In this document: positions 8,676-18,306 of the stretch, piece after piece
How positions within the stretch are numbered: the stretch's first letter is position 1
Layout of the letters: the number at the start of each line of letters is the position of its first letter
NCBI GenBank assembly: GCA_022711765.1
Contig: JAKLEB010000001.1
Location: 1,780,694 to 1,844,693, forward strand
Source: Candidatus Krumholzibacteriota bacterium
Lineage (GTDB): Bacteria > Krumholzibacteriota > Krumholzibacteriia > LZORAL124-64-63
Length of the DNA stretch: 64,000 nt
Reading direction: 5' to 3'
Made by a program: the position numbers and the translations under genes
The notes under the pieces: model-generated
Told to the model about the DNA's origin: nothing
Databases searched by the model: none
Seen by the model: the letters and a program-made list of their open reading frames with translations, nothing else

Positions 8676-10199
8676 GTGTCCAGAACCGTCAACATCAGCC
8701 CCGTCACCCGCATCGAGGGTCACCTCGCGATCCACACCGAGACCGAGCCGGTCGCCGGCGGGCACCGGGTGACATCGGCGCGCTGCGAGGGCGAGATGTT
8801 CCGCGGCTTCGAGACCATCCTCACCGGCCGCGACCCTCTAGACGCCCAGCAGATCACCCAGCGCATCTGCGGCGTGTGCCCGATCTCGCACTCGATCGCG
8901 TCGGTGCGAGCGCAGGAGATGGCGTACGGCATCAAGCCCAACCGCAACGGCCGCTTGCTGCAGAATCTGGTCTTCGCTGCCAACTACCTGCAGTCGCACG
9001 TCCTGCACTTCTACGTCCTGGCGGCGCTGGACTTCGTGGACGTCACCGCGGTCCTGAAGTACACCGGCTCGAGTCGAGCGCTGCGTGACCTGCGCCGCTG
9101 GGTCAAAGCCGCCCTCGACCGATCCGACGTCTTCCCCGCCGCGCCGTTCCTGCCGCGGTTCGAAGCCGACTACGTGAAGGACGTCAACGTCAACTGGACG
9201 TTGCTGGCGCACTACGTCGAGGCGCTGGAGATCCGGCGCCTCGCGCACGAGATGGCGGCGGTGTTCGGCGCCAAGCTGCCGCACAGCACCGCGATCGTCC
9301 CCGGCGGCGTCACGCAGGCGCCGACCCTGGAACGGGTCCTCGCCTACCGGACGCGCCTGAAGGAGATCGGCCGCTTCGTCGAGGACGTGTACGTGCCCGA
9401 CCTGGTCACGGCCGCCCAGGCGTTCCCGTCCTACTGGAAGATCGGCGGCGGCTGCAAGGACGTGCTGAGCTACGGCGCCTTCGAGATGGACGACGCCGGC
9501 GCGCTGCGGTTCCCGTCCGGGGTCGTCCGCGGCGGCGTCTGGGCGCCGCTCGACATCGCCCACATCACCGAAGAGGTGCGGTACTCGCGTTTCGACTCCG
9601 GGACCGGGCTGCACCCGTCGCGCGGGGAGACGCGGCCGGCGCCGCGCAAGCCCGACGCCTACTCCTGGCTCAAGGCGCCCCGTTACCAGGGCCAGCCCAT
9701 GGAGGTCGGGCCGCTCGCGCGCGTGCTCGTCGCCTACCACTCGCCGGACGGACAGGCGGTGCGCACCCAGGTCGACGCGCTCCTGAAGAAGCTGGCGGTC
9801 AAGCCCGCCCAGCTCCATTCGGTGATCGGCCGCCACCTCTGCCGCGGCCTGGAGGCGCAGTGGCTCGTCGCGCAGGCCCACCAGTGGCTGGACGAGCTGG
9901 AGCTCGGCGCCGCTCCGGCCAAGGACTTCGTCATCTGCGACCGCGGCGAGGGCCACGGGCTGACCGAGGCGCCGCGCGGCGCCCTCGGCCACTGGCTCTC
10001 CGTCAGGAACCACCAGATCGAGCGCTACCAGTGCGTCGTGCCCACCACGTGGAACTGCTCGCCGCGCGACGACAAGGACCAGCCCGGCCCGGTGGAGCAG
10101 GCGCTCACCGGCGTCGTGATCGCCAATCCCGACCATCCGATCGAGCCCGCGCGGGTGGTGCGTTCGTTCGACCCCTGCATCGCCTGTGCCGTGCACTGA
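8676..10199 (+). CDS. [NiFe]-hydrogenase large subunit, group 1-like, without C-terminal extension
   Basis: This is the catalytic subunit holding the NiFe(CN)2CO centre. The L1 motif RICGVCP is near residue 65 and the L2 motif is DPCIACAVH at the extreme C-terminus; both contribute the four Cys ligands. The 507-residue length and PVTRIEGH near the start are typical. Most such subunits carry a further ~15 residues after L2 that a HyaD/HybD-type peptidase removes. Here the stop codon directly follows His, so the gene encodes the mature end. GTG 8676 is preferred because GGAGAGGG sits just before it; ATG 8664 would add four residues without a visible ribosome-binding site. The large-before-small order is the reverse of most group 1 operons. 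Confidence 0.93.
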   Translation: MSRTVNISPVTRIEGHLAIHTETEPVAGGHRVTSARCEGEMFRGFETILTGRDPLDAQQITQRICGVCPISHSIASVRAQEMAYGIKPNRNGRLLQNLVFAANYLQSHVLHFYVLAALDFVDVTAVLKYTGSSRALRDLRRWVKAALDRSDVFPAAPFLPRFEADYVKDVNVNWTLLAHYVEALEIRRLAHEMAAVFGAKLPHSTAIVPGGVTQAPTLERVLAYRTRLKEIGRFVEDVYVPDLVTAAQAFPSYWKIGGGCKDVLSYGAFEMDDAGALRFPSGVVRGGVWAPLDIAHITEEVRYSRFDSGTGLHPSRGETRPAPRKPDAYSWLKAPRYQGQPMEVGPLARVLVAYHSPDGQAVRTQVDALLKKLAVKPAQLHSVIGRHLCRGLEAQWLVAQAHQWLDELELGAAPAKDFVICDRGEGHGLTEAPRGALGHWLSVRNHQIERYQCVVPTTWNCSPRDDKDQPGPVEQALTGVVIANPDHPIEPARVVRSFDPCIACAVH

Positions 10200-10228
10200 A
10201 AAGGTGACCGCGCGGAAGGACCGAAACC

Positions 10229-11194
10229 ATGCGTAACCTGACACGTCGCGAATTCCTCCAGCTCAGCGGCCTGATCGCCGCGGCGGCGGGGCTGAGCAGC
10301 CCGCAGGCGCGGGCGGTGGCCGCCGGCCTGGACCGTCTCGCGCGCGGGCTGCCGCGCGTCGCCTGGCTCCAGGGCCAGTCGTGCAGCGGCTGCTCGATCT
10401 CGCTTTTGAACTCGGAGCAACCGGGGCCGGCCGAGCTGCTCACCGAGTACATCTCGCTGGTGTTCCACCAGAACGTCGGGGCGGCCCAGGGAGCGGACGT
10501 CGGCGGGCTGCTGAAGCAGATCGGCGACGCCGGCGACTTCATCCTCGTCGTGGAGGGCTCGATCCCGGCCGCCATGCCCGAGGCCTGCCTGATCGCCGGC
10601 CGTCCGGTCGCCGAGTGGGTCCTGGAGCTGGCGCCGCGCGCGCTCGCCGTCATGGCCGCGGGAACCTGCGCTGCCTACGGCGGCATCCCGGCCGCCGAGG
10701 GCAACGCGACGGGCGCCACGGGCGTCGCCGACTTCCTGCGCACCAATGGCATCGACCCGCGCGGCCGCGTGATCAACTGCCCCAGCTGCCCCACCCATCC
10801 GAACACGATGGTCGGGACGCTGGCCTACACCGCCGCGCAGGGCTATCCGCCGGTCGACAGCGAGCTGCTGACGCCGAAGATGTTCTACAGCCATTCGACG
10901 CACGACGACTGCCCGCGCTTCCACTACTACAGCAAGCACGTGTTCGCCGAGAAGTTCGGCGACCAGGAGGGCTGCCTGTTCAAGCTCGGCTGCCTCGGAC
11001 CGCTGACGTTCACCGAGTGTCCGCGCCGGCAGTGGAACGGCGGCGTCAACTGGTGCATCCGGGCCTCGGCGCCCTGCGTCGGCTGCAGTTCGCCGCACTT
11101 CGCCCGCTACAAGAACTTCCCGTTCTACCGCAAGGGCGAGCAGTTCCACACGGTCGGCTACGGCGAGGATGATCGCCTGGGAGGGTCGTCATGA
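10229..11194 (+). CDS. [NiFe]-hydrogenase small subunit, Tat-exported
   Basis: This is the electron-transfer subunit, 321 residues. The Tat signal TRREFLQ followed by a hydrophobic stretch means the folded heterodimer is exported. Cluster ligands are visible: proximal CSGC, GTC and CPSCP; distal HDDC with GCLFKLGC; medial ECP with PCVGC. The extra Cys pair that marks O2-tolerant group 1d enzymes at the proximal cluster is absent. The C-terminus has no transmembrane anchor, and no cytochrome b or other anchor subunit is encoded nearby, so a soluble periplasmic enzyme giving electrons to a c-type cytochrome is the simplest reading. GGAAGGA lies 8 bases before the ATG. The stop overlaps the chemoreceptor start by 4 bases. 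Confidence 0.93.
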   Translation: MRNLTRREFLQLSGLIAAAAGLSSPQARAVAAGLDRLARGLPRVAWLQGQSCSGCSISLLNSEQPGPAELLTEYISLVFHQNVGAAQGADVGGLLKQIGDAGDFILVVEGSIPAAMPEACLIAGRPVAEWVLELAPRALAVMAAGTCAAYGGIPAAEGNATGATGVADFLRTNGIDPRGRVINCPSCPTHPNTMVGTLAYTAAQGYPPVDSELLTPKMFYSHSTHDDCPRFHYYSKHVFAEKFGDQEGCLFKLGCLGPLTFTECPRRQWNGGVNWCIRASAPCVGCSSPHFARYKNFPFYRKGEQFHTVGYGEDDRLGGSS

Positions 11195-12837
11195 GTCTCG
11201 GCAAGAAGCTCTTCGTCGGCATCCTGTCGCTCTTCTGCGCGTCGGTCGTGGTCCAGCAGTTCGTGACCATGGCCGCCAACCGGCGAGGGTTCCAAACGGT
11301 GATGTCCGGGTTCGAGCAGTCCCTGGCGACCATGCAGCAGGAGACCGCCGCGAATCTCAACGAGCTCAGCGTGCAGTCCGCGCGCGACCTGATGGCCGAG
11401 ATCAAGATCGGCATCGGCGAGGCGCTGCAGCCCGGTGAGGGCAAGCGATTCCTGCATATCGCCGAGAAGCAGAAGCAGCTCTCCGAGCTGCGCGAGTTCT
11501 CCTTCTTCGGGCCGGATGGTCGGGTGGAACTGTCCTCCGACGCGGCGTCGGAGGGGCGCGCCATCGACCCCGAGGTCTGGTCCGAGGGCGAGCGCACCAA
11601 GGAGCTCGTGATCCGCGACCGCGGCGACGCGCTCGAACTCTACGAGCCGCTCTTCGCCGGCGTCGACATGGTGCGGTTCCGCCCCAACTGGCGCGTCGGT
11701 CAGTACTACGGGATGATCTACGTCAAGCTCGCCAAGGACCGCATCAACGGCGTCCTCGCGGCCGAGCAGACGATCATCGCGCAGAGCCTCGCCGACGGCA
11801 AGGCGACCCATGCGCGCGCCGAAAAGCGGTCGACGTGGTTCAGCCTCGGCATGGTGGTCGCGGGCGCGCTGTCCATGGCGGTCGTGCTGCTCCTGGTGAT
11901 CCGCTTCCAGGTCCACAAGCCGGTCCATCGCGCGGCGTCGCGCATGCTCGCCGCGTCCGCGCAGCTGGACCACTCGTCCAACCTGGTGGCCGAGGTCAGC
12001 GGCGCGGTCGCCGAGGACGCCGGCCAGCAGGCGTCGAGCCTGCAGGAGTCGGCGGCGGCGCTCGAGGAGATGGCCGCCCAGACCCGCCAGACCGCCGTCG
12101 ACGCCGCCCAGGTCAACACCATCTCGACCGAGGTGCACGACTCGACGCAGGCCGGCCAGGCGGCGATGGCCCGGATGTCCGAGACCATCGGCAGCGTCAA
12201 GAGCGCGGCCGACGACACGGCCCGCATCGTCAAGACCATCGACGAGATCGCCTTCCAGACCAACCTGCTCGCGCTGAACGCCGCCGTGGAAGCGGCTCGC
12301 GCCGGGGACGCTGGCAAGGGCTTCGCGGTCGTGGCCGCCGAAGTGCGCAACCTGGCGCAGCGCAGCGCCGAGGCCGCGCGCCAGACCGCGGCGCTCATCG
12401 AGGAGTCGGTGCAGCGGTCGGAACAGGGCGTCACGGTGTGCGCCCAGGTGGTCGCCACGCTCGACAAGGTCGTCGCCGGGGTCACGCAGGTGAGCACGCT
12501 CATCAACAACGTCGCGGCGGCGACCGATCAGCAGGCCCGGAGCGTCGACGAGGTCAACCGCGCCGTCAGCCAGATGGACCAGCTCACGCAGTCCAACGCG
12601 GCGCGTTCCGAGGAGTCCGCGGCGGCAGCCACCGACCTGACCGAACAGTCGCACGTGGTCAGGGAGGTCGCTTGCGAACTGCTGCGCCTGGTCGACGGCA
12701 ACGGGGCGAACGCGGAGGTCAGCGAATCGGCGATCGAATCGGCGATCGAGCCGGCGACCGCCAGCACCATCCGCCCGCGGCCGTCGCTCGCGGTGGCCGA
12801 GACGGAGGTCTACGAGGAGGAGCTGGCGGAGGTCTAG
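11191..12837 (+). CDS. Methyl-accepting chemotaxis protein translationally coupled to the hydrogenase
   Basis: This 548-residue chemoreceptor has TM1 at about 6-25, a periplasmic domain at about 30-212, TM2 at about 216-237 and a cytoplasmic four-helix signalling domain. The hairpin tip is at about 349-395, containing [20 protein letters not shown] and [15 protein letters not shown]. No clear HAMP domain is visible; the linker after TM2 is short. The tail is acidic (EEELAEV). The ATG overlaps the hydrogenase small-subunit stop (ATGA) and has GGGAGGG just upstream, so it is made with the hydrogenase. It may report H2 turnover or the redox state to the flagellar or pilus machinery; no other che genes are in the window. 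Confidence 0.92.
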   Translation: MSLGKKLFVGILSLFCASVVVQQFVTMAANRRGFQTVMSGFEQSLATMQQETAANLNELSVQSARDLMAEIKIGIGEALQPGEGKRFLHIAEKQKQLSELREFSFFGPDGRVELSSDAASEGRAIDPEVWSEGERTKELVIRDRGDALELYEPLFAGVDMVRFRPNWRVGQYYGMIYVKLAKDRINGVLAAEQTIIAQSLADGKATHARAEKRSTWFSLGMVVAGALSMAVVLLLVIRFQVHKPVHRAASRMLAASAQLDHSSNLVAEVSGAVAEDAGQQASSLQESAAALEEMAAQTRQTAVDAAQVNTISTEVHDSTQAGQAAMARMSETIGSVKSAADDTARIVKTIDEIAFQTNLLALNAAVEAARAGDAGKGFAVVAAEVRNLAQRSAEAARQTAALIEESVQRSEQGVTVCAQVVATLDKVVAGVTQVSTLINNVAAATDQQARSVDEVNRAVSQMDQLTQSNAARSEESAAAATDLTEQSHVVREVACELLRLVDGNGANAEVSESAIESAIEPATASTIRPRPSLAVAETEVYEEELAEV

Positions 12838-12854
12838 TCGCCGTTCGCCCACCC

Positions 12855-12886
12855 AGCGGCGGCAAGGCGCGCGCCTTGCCGCCGCT
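12855..12886 (+). terminator. Perfect 32-bp palindrome, terminator of the hydrogenase-chemoreceptor operon
   Basis: Arms AGCGGCGGCAAGGC and GCCTTGCCGCCGCT flank GCGC, a perfect inverted repeat beginning 17 bases after the chemoreceptor stop and followed by GTCGTTTCT. It is very GC-rich with only a weak T-run, and is best read as an intrinsic terminator. Confidence 0.7.
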
Positions 12887-12948
12887 GTCGTTTCTGGGTT
12901 ACAATCAACCGGAACTCCCCCGCGTCCCCGCAACCAGGCGGTGAGATC

Positions 12949-14523
12949 ATGCTGCGATTTTCGTCTATCCTCGCGGCACTTGCCGCGTTGACCCTCGGCG
13001 CCGTCCCCCTCGCGGCCCAGGACCGCGCCGCGCTCGAGGTCTCCGCCGACGGCCACGAGACCGTCACGCTCGGGCCGGACGCGACCGGCGGTCTGGTCAC
13101 CGTCCGCGACGACGAGGTCCCTTACGGCGTCCAGCCCGACTGGCAGAACGCGATTCGCCGGCAGGTCGGCGGCCTGCAGGTCGCGGACATGAACGGCGAC
13201 GGCTGGGCCGACGTCGTGGTCGGCTGCTACATATCCAACAGCTACCCGCCGTACACCGACTGGGAGAACCTGATCTACTACAATCAAGGCGGCGCGCTGG
13301 AAGCCGCGGCGTCGTGGGTCTCGGCCGACGAGGTCTCGACCGGCGACGTCGAGGTCGCGTTCATCAACGACGACGTCTATCCCGACATCTTCGCCGCCAA
13401 CGGCGGCGGCACGTCCTACCCCTCGCGGGTCTACTTCGGCGGCCCCGGCGGTCCCGACCCCGTGCCCGACTGGGCGAGCCAGGAACCCGGCGGCGCCTGG
13501 AACAACGACGCACTCTGCGTCGACATCGACCACGACGGCGACACCGACGTGATCACGGCCAACCAGGGTTCCGGCACGTCGGACCCCTATCGGCCCATGT
13601 TCATGTTCGTCAATAACGCGGGCGTGCTCGCCGCGGTGCCTGCCTGGCAATCCGCCGAGACGTCGATCCAGAACTACCTCGCCGTCGCCGACTACGACGG
13701 CGACGGGTGGGAGGATCTCGCGGTCTCCAAGTGGGTCAACTTCGCGAGCGCGATCTACGCCAACCGCGGCGGCGTGCTGCAGACCGTGCCGGCCTGGACC
13801 ACGGGCGACACCGATTCCGACAAGGGCGTCGCCTGGGCGGACGTCGACCACGACGACTGGCCCGACCTCGCCCTCGGCCACGACCCGACCCAGGTCTGGT
13901 TCAACGACGCGGGCGCGCTCGCCGTGGGCTGGGAAGCGCAGGCCGCCTACTTCGGCCACAGCGAGCTGAGGTTCTGCGACGTCGACCGCGACGGCGACGA
14001 GGACCTCGCCGAGGTTCATTTCTCCAACGGCCAGGTCCACATCTACCTGAACCGCGCCGGCGTCCTCGACGGCCCGCCGTCCTGGACCTACGACTCGCCG
14101 ACCGTCGGCACCGCCCTCGCCTTCGGCGACATCAACGGCGACCTCTGGCCGGACCTCGTCGTCGGCAACTCGGGCGAGCCGTGCGTGAAGGTGTTCCTCG
14201 CCACGCCGCCCGCGACCGGCGCGCCGGCCACGACAACGCCCGCACGGCCGCGCCTCGTCGGCAACTACCCGAACCCTTTCAACCCGTCGACGACGATCGT
14301 GTTCGAGCTCGCGTCGCCGGCGGCGGTCGACCTCGAGATCCACGACGCGGCGGGACGCTTCGTCCGCGCGCTCGCGCGGGGTGCGGCGTTCGACGCGGGG
14401 CGGCACGAGGTCGGATGGGACGGACGGGATGCGCGCGGCCGCGGCGTGCCGGCGGGCGTGTATCTCTGCCGGCTGGGCGCCGGAGCCTCCGTCGAGTCGC
14501 GGGCGATCGTGCTCGTGAAGTAG
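12949..14523 (+). CDS. Secreted FG-GAP/VCBS beta-propeller protein with C-terminal sorting domain
   Basis: This 524-residue protein has a signal peptide (residues 1-23, cleavage after PLAAQ). It has about seven FG-GAP-type blades, each with a calcium-loop pattern: DMNGDGWADVVVG, DIDHDGDTDVITA, DYDGDGWEDLAV, DVDHDDWPDLALG, DVDRDGDEDLAE and DINGDLWPDLVVG among them. A C-terminal FlgD/T9SS-like domain follows (NYPNPFNPSTTIVFEL ... GVPAGVYLCRL). It is probably an extracellular or surface protein; substrate unknown. It stands alone after the hydrogenase terminator. Confidence 0.85.
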   Translation: MLRFSSILAALAALTLGAVPLAAQDRAALEVSADGHETVTLGPDATGGLVTVRDDEVPYGVQPDWQNAIRRQVGGLQVADMNGDGWADVVVGCYISNSYPPYTDWENLIYYNQGGALEAAASWVSADEVSTGDVEVAFINDDVYPDIFAANGGGTSYPSRVYFGGPGGPDPVPDWASQEPGGAWNNDALCVDIDHDGDTDVITANQGSGTSDPYRPMFMFVNNAGVLAAVPAWQSAETSIQNYLAVADYDGDGWEDLAVSKWVNFASAIYANRGGVLQTVPAWTTGDTDSDKGVAWADVDHDDWPDLALGHDPTQVWFNDAGALAVGWEAQAAYFGHSELRFCDVDRDGDEDLAEVHFSNGQVHIYLNRAGVLDGPPSWTYDSPTVGTALAFGDINGDLWPDLVVGNSGEPCVKVFLATPPATGAPATTTPARPRLVGNYPNPFNPSTTIVFELASPAAVDLEIHDAAGRFVRALARGAAFDAGRHEVGWDGRDARGRGVPAGVYLCRLGAGASVESRAIVLVK

Positions 14524-14644
14524 GCACGGGCGCTCCACGCGGACTGCAACCGCCGGTCCCGGAACCCCGTAGGGACTGGGACCTGCGTTCGCCGCGCGGC
14601 GCGGTCGCGCCGGCGATCGCAGTCGTGAGCCCCGGGGAGCGACC

Positions 14645-16162
14645 ATGCGACGGATGATCCTGCGCGCCATGATCGTGGGGTTCGGTGTCGGCGGCCCGCT
14701 GATGGGCTGCGGCGACCGCGATCAGGCATCGCCCACGCGGCCGCTGGACACGATCCCTCCCGCCGCGATCGCCGACCTCGTCCACTGGGCGAGCAGCGAC
14801 CATTCGGTGACCCTCGCCTGGAGCGCGCCGGGAGACGACGGCGCGGCAGGCCAGGCCGCCGAATACGCGTGCCGCCATGCCAGCTCGCCGGTCACGGAGG
14901 CGACGTGGGACACCGCGGTGCCGGCGTCCGTGCCAGGCGACGTCGTTCCCGGATGCGCCGGCGCGCGGGATCGCCTCACCGTGACGGGCCTCGAGGGGGG
15001 CGCCACCTACTGGTTCGCCGTGCGCACCCGCGACGAGGCCGGCAACTGGTCCGGCGTCTCGAACTCGGCGAGCGCGGTCACCGAGCGGTTCCGCACCTGG
15101 TACGTCGAGCCGGATGGCACGGGCGACGCGGCGACCATCGCCATCGCCTGCACGGACTCGGCGCTCCCCGGCGACGTCGTCCTGCTCGCGCGCGGCCGCT
15201 ACACCTGGACCAACCAGGGTTCGGAGGATCCGCGCTACGGCATGATCACCTTCTTCAGGGACGAAGCGGGCTTCATCCTGCGCGGCGAAGCCGGTGCGGC
15301 CGAGACGATCATCGACGCGCAGGGGCGCGGACGAGTGTTCTTCTTCCAGGGCGTCACCCTGGATGACAACATCAACACCACCTTCGACGGCCTGACGATC
15401 ACCGGCGGCGACGCCTACCAGAGTCCGCTCGGGGAAGGAGACGGCGGGGGCGTGGAGATCCACGTCTGCTCGCCGACCTTCAAGAACTGCATCTTCCGCG
15501 GCAACCGAGCGCGCTACGGCGGCGGTCTGGGGCAGGTGGGGGTCGGGTCGCCGATCGTCATCGATTGCGTGTTCGAAGACAACGAGGCCGAGGTGGGCGC
15601 CGGGATCGGACTCTACACCTACACGTCCTTCCCCGAGGTCCGCGGCTGCGTCCTGCGGCACAACACGGCCTCGCGGGTCGGCGGCGGACTGTACGCCGGC
15701 CACGTGACCTTGACCATGACGGACTGCCTCGTCCACGACAACAGCGCGGCCGACAAGGGCGGCGGCATCTACCTGGCGGAGATCGGCGCGGGATCGGCCA
15801 TCGAGGGCTGCACGCTCGTCCGCAACGTCGCGGAGACGGGCGGCCACCTCCGCATCGCCGAATCCGCCCAGGTGACCGTCGACCGGTCGATCCTCGCGTT
15901 CGCCGGGCTGGGCGGCGCGATCCAGGCGATCGCGGTGGACGCCCTCTCGGTCGGTTGCTGCGACGTCTACGGCAACGTCGGCGGCGACGACCTGCCGGCG
16001 AATTGCGTGGACCTCGGCGACAACTTCGCCCTCGACCCGCAGTTCTGCGACGCCTCGGCCGACGACTTCGCGCTCGCCCCGGATTCGCCGTGCGCGCCGG
16101 CCGCGGCGCCGTACGGCCTCAGCTGCGGACTCATCGGGGCGCTGGCGGCGAGCTGTCGCTGA
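14645..16162 (+). CDS. Lipoprotein with fibronectin type III domain and parallel beta-helix
   Basis: This 505-residue protein has a lipobox GPLMGC with Cys22 as the expected lipidation site. A fibronectin type III-like module covers about residues 35-145 (VTLAWSAPGDDG ... TYWFAVRTRDEAGNWS). A right-handed beta-helix follows (about 150-480), with repeated turns such as NCIFRGNRARYGGGL, DCVFEDNEAEVGAGI and DCLVHDNSAADKGGGI. This is the architecture of polymorphic outer-membrane or DUF1565-type surface proteins. No catalytic residues of polysaccharide lyases can be assigned. GGGGAG precedes the ATG. Confidence 0.8.
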   Translation: MRRMILRAMIVGFGVGGPLMGCGDRDQASPTRPLDTIPPAAIADLVHWASSDHSVTLAWSAPGDDGAAGQAAEYACRHASSPVTEATWDTAVPASVPGDVVPGCAGARDRLTVTGLEGGATYWFAVRTRDEAGNWSGVSNSASAVTERFRTWYVEPDGTGDAATIAIACTDSALPGDVVLLARGRYTWTNQGSEDPRYGMITFFRDEAGFILRGEAGAAETIIDAQGRGRVFFFQGVTLDDNINTTFDGLTITGGDAYQSPLGEGDGGGVEIHVCSPTFKNCIFRGNRARYGGGLGQVGVGSPIVIDCVFEDNEAEVGAGIGLYTYTSFPEVRGCVLRHNTASRVGGGLYAGHVTLTMTDCLVHDNSAADKGGGIYLAEIGAGSAIEGCTLVRNVAETGGHLRIAESAQVTVDRSILAFAGLGGAIQAIAVDALSVGCCDVYGNVGGDDLPANCVDLGDNFALDPQFCDASADDFALAPDSPCAPAAAPYGLSCGLIGALAASCR

Positions 16163-16253
16163 ACCAGCTCGTCCGCCCGCGTGCGACTTGCCGCGGCACG
16201 GATCGCGGCCCATCATTGCACCGGCGCCAGCTCCAACTCCGAGGTCTCTCGTC

Positions 16254-18305
16254 GTGCGCAAGACCGCCCGCTCCCTCGTGCGCATCCTCGCCCGGACGTT
16301 CGCCGGCGTCGCGATCATCGTCGCGGTCCCCGCCGCGACTCGCGCAGCCGATCCCGCCGCCGCAGGCGCCACCGGCAACGCCCTCGTCGACAGCAGCGGC
16401 AGCGACCACGCGCCGACGCCGGCCGACACCGTCCTCGTCGTGTTGCCCGCCGTCGTCGTGAGCGGCGAGCCCCCCGTGGTCGCGGCGTCCGGCCGCACGG
16501 AGCTCGGCCCCGCGGAACTCGCGCGCCTGGACGCGCCCTCGCTCGCCGCGGTCGGCAGCGCGCTGCCGTCGACGCGTGTCGCGGTCAACTCGCGCGGCGA
16601 CGCCCTGCCGATGGTGCGCGGCGCCCCCGAGCGGCACGTGCAGACCTACCTCGACGGGATCCCCCTCAACGTGCCCTGGGACGAGCGTGTCGACCTCGAG
16701 ACGGTGCCGGCGATCGCGGTCGGCGCGGCGGTGGGCACGCGCGGCCCCGTGACCCTGCTCGACGGTCCCGGCACCCTGGCCGGCAGCCTGCGGCTCCTGC
16801 CCGCGGTGCTCACCGGCGAGGGCTCCGCCACCACCGTGCGCGCGGCGGGCGGCGGCGACGGCCTCGGCCGCGCCGAGGCGCGGCACCTCTTGCGCGCCGG
16901 CTCCTGGAGTGTGCTGGGCGCGGCGTCGCGGCAAACCCGCGACTCGTGGCCGCTGCCCGAGGACGGTCCGGCCCGCGAGAGCAGCGATCTCGAGCAGTGG
17001 TCGCTCCTGATGCGCGGCTCGCGGCGCGTGCGCGACGGCGGCCAGCTCAGCCTGATCGCGACCGGCTGGACCGGAGCGAAGGGCGTCCCTGCGGAGATGC
17101 AGGTCAGCGCCGACGACGCCCGCTACTGGCGGTACCCGGTCCGCGAGCGCGCGCTCGTGGGCGCAGCGCTGACCCTGCCGCTCGACGAGCGCGGCGACTG
17201 GGACCTCGGCGCCGCCGCCTCGGCCGACTTCTTCCACCAGGAGATCGACCCCCGCGGTCCCGGCGGATGGGGCGCACCGCTGGAGGCCGGCCAGAGCTTC
17301 GAGAAGAACTGGGATCGCACCGGCTACGGTCGCCTGCGCCTCGGCCGCTCCGTGGGCGACCACGGGACGCTCGTGCTCCAGGGATCGGCCCGCTACACCC
17401 ACCATCGCGAGAGCCTCGAGGCAGGCGGACCGATCCTCGCGTACGCGCAGTGGCTCTCGTCGCTCGCCTGCGAGGTCGAGACGCGGCCCGGCCCGCCGTG
17501 GACGGTGCGCGCGGGGCTGGGCTGGGACCACGCGGCCACGCCCGAGTCGGGCGACAAGCCCGGCAACCCGGCCGGCGACGCCGTCGCCGTCGATCTCCGC
17601 GTCGCTCGCGACCTCGGTCCGCAGGCGGGCGCCTACGTCGCGCTCGGCCGGCGCAGCCGGTACCCGTCGCTGCGCGAGACCTATTCCGGTGCGCTCGGCC
17701 GCTTCGCGCCCAATTTCGGGCTCAGGCCCGAACGGAACGACCAGGTCGAGATCGGCGCGCGGCTCGACGCCGCGGCGACGTCGCTCTCGGTCGCCGCATT
17801 CTACGGCCGCCTCAGCGACGGCATCGAGCGGATCGTGCTGCCCGACGGCCGCTACCAGCGCGTGAACCGTGGCGAGATCCGCGTGCCAGGGGTCGAGCTG
17901 ATCGGCGCCTGGCGCCCGCTCGCCGGCGTCGAGGTCCGGCTGCAGCACACGATCCTCGACGCCCGCGTGCACGGTGGCGGCGCGGAGGGTCCCGCCGAGG
18001 ACCGCGCCGCGTACCTCTCGCTCGCCGGGATCGCCTGGGAGCGAGCGGTCGGCCCCGGCGCCCTCGTCGAGGCACGCGCGACCGGGCCGCGGTGGAGCGC
18101 CGATACGACCAGCGAGTCCGGCTTGCGCCGGCTGCCGGCGGGCGTGGTCTGGAGCCTGCGGCTGGCCTGGACGTTCGGCGCCAGCCAGGCGCCGCTCGGC
18201 CTGCACGTGCGGGTCGACAACGTCTTCGACCAACGGGTCGACGACCAGACCGGCCTGCCGGGTCCGGGCCGCGTGGTGAGCGGCGGGGCGGAGTTCTCGC
18301 TGTAG
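16254..18305 (+). CDS. TonB-dependent outer-membrane receptor
   Basis: This 683-residue protein starts at GTG 16254, which places the signal peptide (VRKTARSLVRILARTFAGVA..., cleavage near ATRAA) at the N-terminus; an upstream TTG at 16188 is less likely. A plug domain follows (LPAVVVSGE; then RGAPERHVQTYLDGIPLN and ETVPAIAVG), then alternating beta strands of a 22-strand barrel. It has a conserved region of the barrel end (FGASQAPLGLHVRVDNVFD) and a terminal strand ending GGAEFSL. It would import a metal chelate, cofactor or oligosaccharide with TonB energy; no neighbouring gene reveals the substrate. It converges with the ABC exporter, with only one base between the stops. Confidence 0.88.
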   Translation: MRKTARSLVRILARTFAGVAIIVAVPAATRAADPAAAGATGNALVDSSGSDHAPTPADTVLVVLPAVVVSGEPPVVAASGRTELGPAELARLDAPSLAAVGSALPSTRVAVNSRGDALPMVRGAPERHVQTYLDGIPLNVPWDERVDLETVPAIAVGAAVGTRGPVTLLDGPGTLAGSLRLLPAVLTGEGSATTVRAAGGGDGLGRAEARHLLRAGSWSVLGAASRQTRDSWPLPEDGPARESSDLEQWSLLMRGSRRVRDGGQLSLIATGWTGAKGVPAEMQVSADDARYWRYPVRERALVGAALTLPLDERGDWDLGAAASADFFHQEIDPRGPGGWGAPLEAGQSFEKNWDRTGYGRLRLGRSVGDHGTLVLQGSARYTHHRESLEAGGPILAYAQWLSSLACEVETRPGPPWTVRAGLGWDHAATPESGDKPGNPAGDAVAVDLRVARDLGPQAGAYVALGRRSRYPSLRETYSGALGRFAPNFGLRPERNDQVEIGARLDAAATSLSVAAFYGRLSDGIERIVLPDGRYQRVNRGEIRVPGVELIGAWRPLAGVEVRLQHTILDARVHGGGAEGPAEDRAAYLSLAGIAWERAVGPGALVEARATGPRWSADTTSESGLRRLPAGVVWSLRLAWTFGASQAPLGLHVRVDNVFDQRVDDQTGLPGPGRVVSGGAEFSL

Positions 18306-18306
18306 G

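Noticed and set aside
10197..10240. Read-through of the large-subunit TGA to give a C-terminal extension of about 14 residues
   Set aside because: The extra codons overlap the small-subunit ribosome-binding site, have no resemblance to known extensions and no SECIS-like hairpin is seen.
11158..14670. 1170-codon open frame on the minus strand
   Set aside because: It is antisense to the chemoreceptor and FG-GAP genes, Arg/Val/Asp-rich without motifs, a typical GC-rich shadow frame.
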